Source: CAZXFH01 sp964640055
Lineage (GTDB): Bacteria; Fidelibacterota; UBA2242; JAFGTP01
NCBI GenBank assembly: GCA_964640055.1
Contig: CAZXFH010000018.1
Span: 1 to 58,389 of the forward strand
Direction of reading: 5' to 3'
DNA length: 58,389 nucleotides
Position numbers and translations under genes: made by a program. Below the pieces are notes generated by a model that saw only the letters and a program-made list of their open reading frames with translations, was not told the origin of the DNA and searched no databases. This document shows positions 1 through 7,678 of the stretch, in pieces; position 1 is the stretch's first letter; each line of letters begins with the position of its first letter.

Positions 1-385
1 GAAAAATATTGGGAAAATTGCAACTGACTTTTCTAAATGGGATTTTTAGGTATAAAAATATACCAAAAAATAAAAAACAAACAAGTCAAAGACTTTACCT
101 GGAGAAGCCAGCCTCTACCAGAAAAAAACCGGACATGCGTCACAGTTCGCCCTGCGGGCGAACTGTGTGGGGTAGCTACTTGCGTAGCAGAGATCTAATA
201 AAAAAGAAAGATAAAGAGGATAAGAATGGAGGTAACACGGGGGTGAGGGGATATTCAGGCTTAAATAAATTTTATAAATATATAATTATTAGTTATTTAA
301 GAGAATTTACCTGGTTGTTATTGACAATCAGGCAAAACATCAGGTTAACAATCAGTTATGCAATCAGGTCTGTGGATTTAAAAGT
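1..385. other. AT-rich stretch without a convincing gene
   Basis: An open frame from 9 to 389 exists, but its product is low-complexity, rich in Lys and Asn, crosses a GC-rich hairpin and has no recognisable domain or ribosome binding site. I regard it as non-coding. The only structure I see is the hairpin at 141-167. Confidence 0.5.
141..167. repeat. GC-rich 12-bp perfect hairpin
   Basis: A perfect 12-base inverted repeat (141-152 and 156-167) surrounds a three-base loop TGC, inside otherwise AT-rich DNA. It is not followed by a T-run on either strand, so it is a poor intrinsic terminator. It could be a protein-binding or recombination site of the element, or a dispersed palindromic repeat. 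Function unknown. Confidence 0.5.
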
Positions 386-724
386 ATGATTAACTACTGG
401 GTGATTTGGTTTTTGACTGAATTAATAAAACCAGATTTCGGATTAATTGTGAAGGTGAAACCTAATAAGAAAAACCAGAATGGATATGAAAGGAAGTACT
501 GCCCTTATTGTGGAAGTACAATTGAAAAACATTATAGCCTGGAATCTTGTGCCGAGATGTTTGATTGTAGTGTTCAGTTCTTTAGAAATCTTGTACGTGA
601 CAGAAAAATTGGTTATGTTAAAATTGGTCGGTTGGTGAGGATACCGATGGAAGAATTAAATAAAATATCCAAGTATATACCAACACTAGAAGAAAAGGTG
701 GAAGAACTAATAAAAAATGGATAG
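386..724 (+). CDS. Excisionase-like HTH protein
   Basis: The C-terminal half (about residues 52-95) resembles the helix-turn-helix of excisionase/MerR-like small DNA-binding proteins: a Ser/Ala-containing first helix, CSVQFF in the recognition region, then VKIGRLVRIP followed by an acidic helix. A CPYC pair at about residues 39-42 could be half of a zinc ribbon. It ends 8 bp inside the integrase start, so the two are translationally coupled, fitting a role in directing integration versus excision. No clear ribosome binding site precedes the ATG, and a GTG at 449 is a possible alternative start. The family is inferred from the pattern only. Confidence 0.65.
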   Translation: MINYWVIWFLTELIKPDFGLIVKVKPNKKNQNGYERKYCPYCGSTIEKHYSLESCAEMFDCSVQFFRNLVRDRKIGYVKIGRLVRIPMEELNKISKYIPTLEEKVEELIKNG

Positions 725-1982
725 TAATTCAAAACACAGAAAATACAAAAAGCACCGACATCCAGGAATTAGACCCTGGAAAAAGACCAACTCATATATA
801 ATTGATTATATAGATCATAATGGACAGAGGCGTCAGAAGACTTTTTATGGAACTGAATCAGAAGCAGTTCGAGCAAGAAGGGAAATATTAGCAAAAGTTA
901 GCAGGATAAAAGCAGGAATTGAGGCACCGCCTGAACTGAAAAAATCAGTATTAACATTCAGAGATCTATGGAGTGAATTTGAGGATGAGAAAAGATTGAA
1001 AATATCAAGTGGGAGTTTGAGTCAACGAACTTTGGAGAGATATGAAGATTCATATAATGCATTTGTTGAATATAATCCAAATATTGAGAACAAACCCATA
1101 GATAAAATTAATCCTTCTGACCTTGAAAAGTTCAAAGTTTATCGTAGAAAAATTGGAATTACTGATGAGGGAATTAACACTGATTTACGGAGTTTAAGGA
1201 CAATATTTAATTATGCAGTTAAAATGAGATTATTGTATAGATCACCGTTAAAGGATGTTAAATTTGTTAGTATTGATAGATCAGATGTTAGGTTTTTGGA
1301 TGATAGTGAATTAAATACACTGGATAAAATACTAAAAAAAACTAATTTTAGTGATACTTTCCAAAGAGATGCACATGATTTAGTATTATTTTATCTTTTT
1401 ACTGGTGCAAGGGAGAGTGAAGCATTATTACCATCTTTTAAATGGGATTGTATTGGTAAAAATTATATACGGTTTCCAAAAACCAAATCATTAAAAGGGC
1501 GTACAATCCCAAAATTAGGAATTGTTGATGATATTTTAAGAAGTAGATATAACATAAAAGAAGGTCCATTTCCATTTTCCAAAGATCAGGTTTATAAGAG
1601 AGTTAAATACATGGTTAATAAAGCACAATTACGTGATGTATCACCCCATACGCTCAGGAAAACAGCAGGTGCATGGTATTATATGGCAACCCGTGACATA
1701 TTTGCAACAAGCAAATTCCTTGGCCACTCAAGTGTTAGCGTCACAGAAAAGCATTATGCCGGACTAATACAATCCTTAGAATTAGAATATTCACAGATGT
1801 TTGAAAATACTTTAAAATCGAATCTGCAATTAATCTGCAATTTACAGACAAAACCAGACCAATACAGACCAATCACTAAAAAAAGAAAAATCCCCAAGTC
1901 TCGACGGGAAATTGGGGATTTAGACGGTGGGCCTCCAGGGATTCGAACCCCGAACCGACGGATTATGAGTCCGGCGCTCTAA
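717..1982 (+). CDS. Tyrosine recombinase/integrase, 3' end overlapping a tRNA
   Basis: Phage-type site-specific recombinase of 421 residues. The catalytic set is visible: Arg in FTGARESEA, His and Arg in SPHTLR, His in LGHSS, and the nucleophile Tyr at about residue 348 in EKHYAG. An N-terminal arm-type region and a SAM-like core-binding domain (about residues 75-165) precede the catalytic domain. Beyond the Tyr there is a tail of about 70 residues. Its last 18 or so are simply the antisense translation of the tRNA at 1929-2000 and are unlikely to matter for function. It probably catalyses integration of the element into that tRNA. It starts within the excisionase-like gene (8-bp overlap) and is much more AT-rich than the chromosomal genes beside it. 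Confidence 0.93.
   Translation: MDSNSKHRKYKKHRHPGIRPWKKTNSYIIDYIDHNGQRRQKTFYGTESEAVRARREILAKVSRIKAGIEAPPELKKSVLTFRDLWSEFEDEKRLKISSGSLSQRTLERYEDSYNAFVEYNPNIENKPIDKINPSDLEKFKVYRRKIGITDEGINTDLRSLRTIFNYAVKMRLLYRSPLKDVKFVSIDRSDVRFLDDSELNTLDKILKKTNFSDTFQRDAHDLVLFYLFTGARESEALLPSFKWDCIGKNYIRFPKTKSLKGRTIPKLGIVDDILRSRYNIKEGPFPFSKDQVYKRVKYMVNKAQLRDVSPHTLRKTAGAWYYMATRDIFATSKFLGHSSVSVTEKHYAGLIQSLELEYSQMFENTLKSNLQLICNLQTKPDQYRPITKKRKIPKSRREIGDLDGGPPGIRTPNRRIMSPAL
1878..1921 (-). terminator. Intrinsic terminator of the tRNA gene, inside the integrase frame
   Basis: Read on the minus strand, a 10-bp stem (arms 1912-1921 and 1888-1897) is followed by a run of T interrupted once by C. This is a standard rho-independent terminator placed just after the tRNA 3' end. 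It lies wholly inside the 3' coding part of the integrase on the other strand. Confidence 0.8.
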
Positions 1983-2000
1983 CCATTGAGCTAGAGGCCC
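1929..2000 (-). tRNA. tRNA with CAT anticodon, probably tRNA-Ile2
   Basis: A 72-nt cloverleaf folds on the minus strand: seven-base acceptor GGGCCTC/GAGGCCC, D-arm GCTC..GAGC, anticodon loop CTCATAA, T-loop TTCGAAT. The anticodon CAT fits elongator Met or the Ile tRNA that is modified to lysidine. The short D-loop (AATGGTTA) and the unpaired C27-T43 resemble tRNA-Ile2, so I favour Ile. The encoded 3' end reads ACCG, so the CCA tail must be completed by a nucleotidyltransferase. It lies just downstream of rsmA on the same strand and is the likely integration target of the neighbouring element. Confidence 0.93.
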
Positions 2001-2018
2001 TTTTTCAGAAGGCGGTTA

Positions 2019-2047
2019 AATTTATTTTTTATCTCTCTTTTTTACAA
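2019..2047 (-). promoter_or_regulatory. Candidate sigma-70 promoter for the tRNA
   Basis: On the minus strand a TTGTAA box (2042-2047) and a TAAATT box (2019-2024) are separated by exactly 17 bp, just before the tRNA 5' end. A short hairpin of the rsmA 3' region overlaps it. Both boxes are AT-rich and could occur by chance. Confidence 0.45.
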
Positions 2048-2058
2048 GTAAAAAGGGA

Positions 2059-2844
2059 TCATGAGCAGCCTTTTAGCCAGGTACTCAACTGCAGAAACTC
2101 GCTGACTGTCAGGCTTTCCGGGCGGCGGGAGAGATCAATGGGGCTTTCGGTAGTATTGGCCGGGAGCAAAGCATGCAGGGAATTGCGCAAGGTTTTGCGG
2201 CGTTGATTAAAGGCGGTTTTGACAACCTTAATGAAAAATTTTTCGGTTTCCGGTTCCTTCAGTTCCTTTATCAAAGGATTGATCTCCAGCGAGATCAGGC
2301 TGGAAGTGACCCGGGGAATGGGGCGGAACACCTGGGGGCTGATATCGAAATGCTTTTGGGTCGGACCGTAAAACTGACAAACCACAGAGAGGATGCCATA
2401 ATCCTTATGACCCGGCGTCGCCACCACGCGCTGGGCCAGTTCCTTTTGGACCACAAAATAAGCATCTTTGATCTTTGCATGCATGGCAAAGATCTTGAAC
2501 AGGAGTGAACTGGTGATATTATAAGGGATATTCCCTGTCAGGCGTATTTTTTTTATTTTAGCGAGAGCGCTATAATCGAATTGTAATGCATCGGCTTGAT
2601 AGAGGTGCAGATCAGGGTGGCTACCCAACTTTTCACGGAGTGCGCTCAATAGAGCGGCATCGATCTCAATGGCGTGAACGGTAGCACCGGATTGCAGCAG
2701 GTATGCGGTCAGTGCCCCTTTTCCCGGTCCGATTTCGCAAATCGAGTCGCCGGGTTGGGGAGCGATGGTACGAGCGATCTTGCGCAGCATATTGGGGTCG
2801 ATCATGAAATTCTGGCCCCAGCGCTTTTTAGGGTAGCCGTTCAT
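2059..2844 (-). CDS. rsmA: 16S rRNA dimethyladenosine transferase RsmA/KsgA
   Basis: Dimethylates two adjacent adenosines near the 3' end of 16S rRNA during 30S maturation, using S-adenosylmethionine. The 261 residues match the family length. Near the N-terminus is GQNF, then the SAM-binding loop EIGPGKG at about residues 38-44, and the adenine-methylase signature NIPYN at about 104-108. It overlaps the upstream tatD by 4 bp (ATGA), so it is translationally coupled. It is the last protein gene of the leftward operon, followed by the tRNA. Confidence 0.97.
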   Translation of the reverse strand: MNGYPKKRWGQNFMIDPNMLRKIARTIAPQPGDSICEIGPGKGALTAYLLQSGATVHAIEIDAALLSALREKLGSHPDLHLYQADALQFDYSALAKIKKIRLTGNIPYNITSSLLFKIFAMHAKIKDAYFVVQKELAQRVVATPGHKDYGILSVVCQFYGPTQKHFDISPQVFRPIPRVTSSLISLEINPLIKELKEPETEKFFIKVVKTAFNQRRKTLRNSLHALLPANTTESPIDLSRRPESLTVSEFLQLSTWLKGCS

Positions 2845-3602
2845 CCTGGCAGCTGAAAAAATTGTTTTGCTGTGGCTGTGGTTTGCTGCGCAACGGTATT
2901 TAATTCGATCTTTTTTATTTCAGCGATGCGACGAGCAATAATGGGAATATTGGCCGGCTGATTGGTCTGTCCTCTCAGGGATGCCGGGGTTAAAAAGGGG
3001 GCGTCAGTCTCGAGCATGAGTCGCTCCGGGGGAACGGCTTTGACGGCCTGCTCGGTTTTTCTACTTCCATAGGTTACATTGCCGGTAAAGGAAATATGCA
3101 GGCCCAGGGTCAGCATGTCGCGGGCAAAACCGGCTTTACTGCTGAAACAGTGCAGCACTCCTCTGAAATACCCTCCCTGCTGTAAATAGAGGCGCATATC
3201 ATCATCTGCCCGGCGGTTATGGATCACCATGGGCAATTGCAGGCTTTGGGCCAGTAAAATTTGGTGAACAAAAAGTTCCTGCTGCTTTTCACGAGGGGTA
3301 TAATCGCGATAGTAGTCCAGCCCCATTTCACCCAAAGCCACTACTTTGTTATGTTGACTGAGTGATTTTAGCGTCGCTTGCCAGTCACCGGGAAGATCCC
3401 GGGCATCATGAGGATGAATGCCCACGGTGGCAAAAACTGTCGGATGTTTTTCCGCCAGCTGAATTGCCCGGCGGGAAGATTCAAGATCGGTTCCCACGCA
3501 GATGACCTTTATCACACCGGCCTGATGAGCCTTTTGAATAACCGCATCCGCCTGATTATAGAGGGGATCATAGTTCAGGTGACAGTGAGTATCAATATAC
3601 AT
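2841..3602 (-). CDS. tatD: TatD-family metal-dependent hydrolase/DNase
   Basis: A TIM-barrel amidohydrolase-type protein of 253 residues, the usual length for TatD. Visible metal ligands are DTHCHL at the N-terminus, GIHPHDA, the Glu in ALGEMGLDYY, VIHNR, LHCFS and the terminal ETDAPFL. Members act as 3'-5' exonucleases or DNases with a suggested role in DNA repair or quality control. The gene sits between metG and rsmA, the same order as yabD in Bacillus. Confidence 0.95.
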   Translation of the reverse strand: MYIDTHCHLNYDPLYNQADAVIQKAHQAGVIKVICVGTDLESSRRAIQLAEKHPTVFATVGIHPHDARDLPGDWQATLKSLSQHNKVVALGEMGLDYYRDYTPREKQQELFVHQILLAQSLQLPMVIHNRRADDDMRLYLQQGGYFRGVLHCFSSKAGFARDMLTLGLHISFTGNVTYGSRKTEQAVKAVPPERLMLETDAPFLTPASLRGQTNQPANIPIIARRIAEIKKIELNTVAQQTTATAKQFFQLPG

Positions 3603-3624
3603 GCATAGTCTGTTGAAAACCGCT

Positions 3625-5529
3625 TTAACTCACCCGGGCGCCGGCGTCGATCTCATCCAGCGTGGTTAACAGGGTTAACTGCTGATCATTTTGAGCGGCC
3701 AGCAGCATACCCTGGCTCTCGATACCGCGGATTTTTACCGGTTTCAGGTTGGCGACCACGATGATGATTTTACCTACTAATGACTCAGGCTCGTAATGTG
3801 GCGCAATGCCGGCCACGATCTGCCGCTGATCTTCACCGGTATCGATTTGTAATTTAACCAGTTTTTTTGTTTTGGGAACGGTTTCGGCAGCCAGTACCTT
3901 GGCGGTGAGCAATTTTAACTTAGCAAATTGATCGATGGAAAGCTGGGTTTCTTTTTCCATTTTTGGGGGTTTTTCCTTTGTTTTGGGTGGTGGGGATTGT
4001 TTGGGTTTGATACGGGGGAACAGATTTTTGAATTCTCCTAATTTCTGACCGGATTGCAGCAATCCCCAGCTAAATTTATCTTTTACGGATTCATCTATGG
4101 GTAAATTCTGCAGCAAGGTATTGATCTTGCCCGGCATTATGGGGTGAAGTAAGCGGGCTGCGATACGTAAACCCTCGGCAGCTATATATAAAACCGTACC
4201 GGTTTCCTGATTATCCTGTTTAACCAATTTCCAGGGTTTACGGATTTCCATATATTTATTGATCGCCCGGATGAAGGTAATAATAGCATCGCTGGCTTTA
4301 TTCAGATCCAGTTGATCGATACGGCGGTGCACTTTTCCCGGTAAATGGCAGGCCTGGTCAATCATATATTGGTCATCGGAATTTAATTGCATTGGTTGGG
4401 GAATTGCTGAATTATAATTTTTATGGATCAGGGTGGCTATCCGGCTGGCCAGATTGCCGAAGTCATTGGCCAATTCCGCGTTGTAACGCTCGATAAACAA
4501 TTCCTCGCTGAAATTGGCGTCCTGGCCCAGGACCATATCGCGGATCAGATAATAGCGGACCGAGTCAACGCCATAAAGATCGATGAGGTCCAGAGGACTC
4601 ACGATATTGCGCAGGGATTTGGACATTTTGGCCTGGTCCATCATCCACCAGCCGTGGGCAAAGATGGTTTTGGGGAGCGGAATCCCCATGGCTTTCATCA
4701 TTGTGGGCCAGTAAACACAGTGGGTGGTTACGATATCCTTGCCGATCAGATGATAATCAGCCGGCCACCATTGATCAAACTGTTCTGGACTTTGTTTATA
4801 GCCAATACCGGTCACATAATTCAGCAGAGCATCGAACCAGACATAGGTGACATAGTCACTGTTAAAAGGGAGTTCAATGCCCCAGGACAGACGGGATTTG
4901 GGTCGTGAAATACACAGATCATTGAGGGGCTGTTTCAGAAATCCGAGCACTTCATTTTTGCGGTGTTCCGGTTGAATAAAAGTGGGATGATGGTTTATAT
5001 AATCGATCAGCCATTGCTGATAAGCGCTCATCCGGAAGAAATAATTTTTTTCTTTAATGTATTCCGGCTCTTTATCATGCTGGGGACATTTGCCGCTGCC
5101 TTCCTCCATTTCCTTATTTGTAAGAAATCGTTCACATCCAACACAATAATACCCGCCATATTCGCTCGCATAGATCTCACCCTTATCATAGAGATCCTGC
5201 AGTACTTGCTGTACAACTTTGATATGGTAGCTATCGGTGGTACGGATAAAGCGATCGTGGCTGATCTCCAGCCGTTGCCAGGCTTTTTTGAAATAGATCA
5301 CCATTTCATCACAATGGCTCTTGGGATCTATGCCTCTTTCCCGGGCGGCTTGTTGAACTTTTTGACCATGCTCGTCGGTGCCGGTTAAAAAGAAGGTTGC
5401 CTCTTTTTTTTCACGATGATAACGCGCCAGCACATCGGCTAGGATCGTGGTATAGGCATGCCCTATGTGGGGTTTATCGTTAACATAGTAGATCGGAGTG
5501 GTGACATAAAATTTTCCGTCAGTAGCCAT
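3625..5529 (-). CDS. metG: Methionyl-tRNA synthetase with C-terminal tRNA-binding domain
   Basis: Charges tRNA-Met with methionine (class Ia). The 634 residues begin with the HIGH-type signature HIGHAYT at about residue 22. A zinc-binding insertion with CVGC and CPQH lies around residues 127-150, and the KMSKS loop (AKMSKSLRN) at about 303. After a Lys/Pro-rich linker (about 510-535) there is a Trbp111/EMAP-II-like OB-fold domain (about 540-634), which helps tRNA binding and dimerisation. It lies 22 bp upstream of tatD and downstream of ricT. Confidence 0.97.
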   Translation of the reverse strand: MATDGKFYVTTPIYYVNDKPHIGHAYTTILADVLARYHREKKEATFFLTGTDEHGQKVQQAARERGIDPKSHCDEMVIYFKKAWQRLEISHDRFIRTTDSYHIKVVQQVLQDLYDKGEIYASEYGGYYCVGCERFLTNKEMEEGSGKCPQHDKEPEYIKEKNYFFRMSAYQQWLIDYINHHPTFIQPEHRKNEVLGFLKQPLNDLCISRPKSRLSWGIELPFNSDYVTYVWFDALLNYVTGIGYKQSPEQFDQWWPADYHLIGKDIVTTHCVYWPTMMKAMGIPLPKTIFAHGWWMMDQAKMSKSLRNIVSPLDLIDLYGVDSVRYYLIRDMVLGQDANFSEELFIERYNAELANDFGNLASRIATLIHKNYNSAIPQPMQLNSDDQYMIDQACHLPGKVHRRIDQLDLNKASDAIITFIRAINKYMEIRKPWKLVKQDNQETGTVLYIAAEGLRIAARLLHPIMPGKINTLLQNLPIDESVKDKFSWGLLQSGQKLGEFKNLFPRIKPKQSPPPKTKEKPPKMEKETQLSIDQFAKLKLLTAKVLAAETVPKTKKLVKLQIDTGEDQRQIVAGIAPHYEPESLVGKIIIVVANLKPVKIRGIESQGMLLAAQNDQQLTLLTTLDEIDAGARVS

Positions 5530-5573
5530 AATAAACTTATCCGTTTAATTTAGGTCATTAATTTTCGCAGAAA

Positions 5574-6422
5574 TCAGGATTCTTTCTTTTGCTGTGCGTA
5601 TATTTTTTTGAATTCAGCTAAGGACATATCTTCAGTATGTTCTTCATCGTAACGCAGAGTAACTGTTTCCTGAAAGATATCGATTTTTTCCAGAACTGCT
5701 TGTTTATCCTTGGTTTTTATGGCCGTGCCATATTCCGGATATTCTTGCAGGATGGTCTGGTAGCTGTCATATTCATAGCGGAAACAACATTTTAATTTTC
5801 CACAATAGCCGGAAATTTTAGCCGGATTCATGGGCAAATTTTGGTCTTTTACCAGCTGCGTACTGACCGGTTCGAAATCATCAATAAAGCGGCTACAGCA
5901 AAGATGCAATCCGCACATACCCACGCCATCAGCCCGTTTGGATTCCTCCCGGGTGCTGATCTGACGCATCTCAATGCGGGTTTTATATTCGGCCGCCAGG
6001 ATCTTTACCAATTCACGGAAATCAATACGGCCGTTGGCGGTAAAATAAAAAGTGATCTTTTTACGGTCCAGGCGGCATTCCACATCCACCAGATTCATTT
6101 GCATTTTTAGTTCCGGTATCTTCTCCTTACAGAAATAAAAGGCCTGCTTTTCCTTTAAGCGGTTTTCTTTCATCCGTAGAATTTCATTTTGGCTGGCTTT
6201 GCGCAATATTTTGGGCAGATCATTATTTTCCGTGTAGCTTTGCTTGTGACAGTTCAGGATGGCCATACCGATATCCTCACCCCGGTCGGCTTCGACGATA
6301 AGCAGGTCTTTATGACGAATGGGGAATTCCATAGGATTACGATAATAAGTAGTCCGCGGGCCGCGAAATTTTATTTTTATGGTTTGTTCCGAATTTGGTT
6401 TATTTTGTGATTGGGTATTAAT
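5574..6422 (-). CDS. ricT: PSP1-domain protein RicT (YaaT), probable ATT start
   Basis: RicT/YaaT-family protein. In Bacillus it forms a complex with RicA and RicF that stimulates mRNA processing by RNase Y and binds Fe-S clusters. The Cys-rich motifs MCGLHLCCSRF and YCGKLKCCFRYE are present. The first ATG in frame (6332) would remove the conserved beginning of the PSP1 domain. The frame stays open upstream and encodes IKIKFRGPRTTYYRNP directly before that ATG, matching the family N-terminus. The only well-placed start is ATT at 6420-6422, with AAAGGAG (6429-6435) six bases upstream, giving 282 residues. No in-frame ATG, GTG or TTG lies between. ricA and ricF are not in this window. Confidence 0.88.
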   Translation of the reverse strand: MNTQSQNKPNSEQTIKIKFRGPRTTYYRNPMEFPIRHKDLLIVEADRGEDIGMAILNCHKQSYTENNDLPKILRKASQNEILRMKENRLKEKQAFYFCKEKIPELKMQMNLVDVECRLDRKKITFYFTANGRIDFRELVKILAAEYKTRIEMRQISTREESKRADGVGMCGLHLCCSRFIDDFEPVSTQLVKDQNLPMNPAKISGYCGKLKCCFRYEYDSYQTILQEYPEYGTAIKTKDKQAVLEKIDIFQETVTLRYDEEHTEDMSLAEFKKIYAQQKKES

Positions 6423-6529
6423 GGCAAACTCCTTTGTGATCTGAAAGGCTTAGAAAAACACATATATTTTAATGCCCGGTTGATCATTCAATAATGCGGA
6501 TTTTATAACGATATTAGATTTATAGTTTA

Positions 6530-7678
6530 TTACTGTTCCGGCGATATTCTTTTTTTGCGCAGCGCCTTATTAATTTTAAAGAACATGTCTAAAAGGACCA
6601 GATTAATATAGGCATTGCGTTCTATGAAATCAATACAATTCTCGACGGCATCGCTCAGTGTAAAGGGGTCGAGATCAGGGTAGGCTGCCACAAATTTATT
6701 AAGAGTTTCCTGTTGGTCTGAATGGATCAATGACTGCGGTTCAACGCCTGTTTTGATGATTGTGGCATCGCGAAACCAGGCATGCAGGGCGTGCAGGATC
6801 ATAAGGAAAAGTTGAGGGTCTTCACGTTGAATAGTAATCAACCGCTCGATCAGGTTTACGATCTTCTTGACGTCCCAGCCAGCCACAGCCCGTAAAATAA
6901 TGAGGGTTTGCTTTTTGATCTTTTTTATATAGGTCTCGGTCAGCTGTTGGGCCTGACTGAGATTACCACCGCTCAGATGCAGAATGGCCTTGAGGACCGG
7001 TTCGGACAGTTCTTCCCGGGCTGTGAGCGCACTTTTAATGTCTGTATCGGAGAGCGGTGGAAAATAGAGGGGCTGACAGCGGGATTTGATAGTGGGTAAT
7101 AACCGGTCGGGATGATTGGTAGTTAGGATAAATGTGGAATCCGACGGCGGTTCTTCCAAAACTTTCAGAAAAGCATTGGCCGCTTCAGAAGTCAGCAGAT
7201 GGGCGTCTAGCAGGATCACCACTTTCCAACCGATTTCATTGGATTTCAGATAAATGTTTTTTTTGATATAGCGGATAAAATCGATGGGAATGTGCTTGGC
7301 ACCGGTCAGCATAAATTTATCATAGGGATGCCGGGCTTTTTGTTGAATGGCACTCTGGATTTCCTCCATCTGCTTGTCAGACAGACTCTGGAAGGGATTA
7401 CTGACCGATTTGGTGCGCTTACCAGGTAGCGGGAAAACCAGTTGTAGATTACTATGTTCCAGCCGCTTCATTTTCTGACAGGCATGACATTTACCACAAG
7501 GAGCGGACCGCTTTTTTTCAAAACAGTTTAAACGGGCCGCTGTTTCCAGTGCCAGGACCTCGTGACCGCTGCCTTCGGGTCCATAGAAAAGATAAGCATT
7601 GGCCAGCCGGTTTTTCTTTATTGCTGTCTGGATAAATTCCAGGTTTTTGTTCTGATTGACCAATGAAAATAAGCTCAT
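6530..7678 (-). CDS. holB: DNA polymerase III delta' subunit
   Basis: Clamp-loader subunit of 382 residues. The AAA+ fold is visible: a P-loop-like GPEGSGHE at about residue 34 in which the Walker Lys is replaced by His (delta' subunits often do not hydrolyse ATP), a zinc module PCGKCHAC at about 60-68, LEEPP, and the SRC motif KSRCQ at about 210. It overlaps the upstream envC-like gene by 4 bp. About 100 bp separate it from the proposed ricT start. The holB-ricT adjacency is widely conserved. Confidence 0.93.
   Translation of the reverse strand: MSLFSLVNQNKNLEFIQTAIKKNRLANAYLFYGPEGSGHEVLALETAARLNCFEKKRSAPCGKCHACQKMKRLEHSNLQLVFPLPGKRTKSVSNPFQSLSDKQMEEIQSAIQQKARHPYDKFMLTGAKHIPIDFIRYIKKNIYLKSNEIGWKVVILLDAHLLTSEAANAFLKVLEEPPSDSTFILTTNHPDRLLPTIKSRCQPLYFPPLSDTDIKSALTAREELSEPVLKAILHLSGGNLSQAQQLTETYIKKIKKQTLIILRAVAGWDVKKIVNLIERLITIQREDPQLFLMILHALHAWFRDATIIKTGVEPQSLIHSDQQETLNKFVAAYPDLDPFTLSDAVENCIDFIERNAYINLVLLDMFFKINKALRKKRISPEQ

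Larger units (their letters stand above)
1..1928. mobile_element. tRNA-proximal end of an integrated genetic element (partial)
   Basis: An excisionase-like gene and a tyrosine recombinase lie directly beside the 3' end of a tRNA gene, the usual arrangement for an element integrated at a tRNA. The DNA here is visibly more AT-rich than the housekeeping genes that follow. The element extends leftwards out of the window. The att core cannot be fixed from one end; it should lie in the 3' half of the tRNA at 1929-2000. No phage structural or conjugation gene is visible in this piece, so the element type (genomic island, prophage, ICE) is open. Confidence 0.7.

Noticed and set aside
9..389. Open frame of 126 codons at the left edge
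   Set aside because: Low-complexity product, no ribosome site, crosses a perfect hairpin, no domain.
4423..5388. Two plus-strand open frames opposite metG
   Set aside because: Antisense to conserved synthetase motifs; products show no family features.
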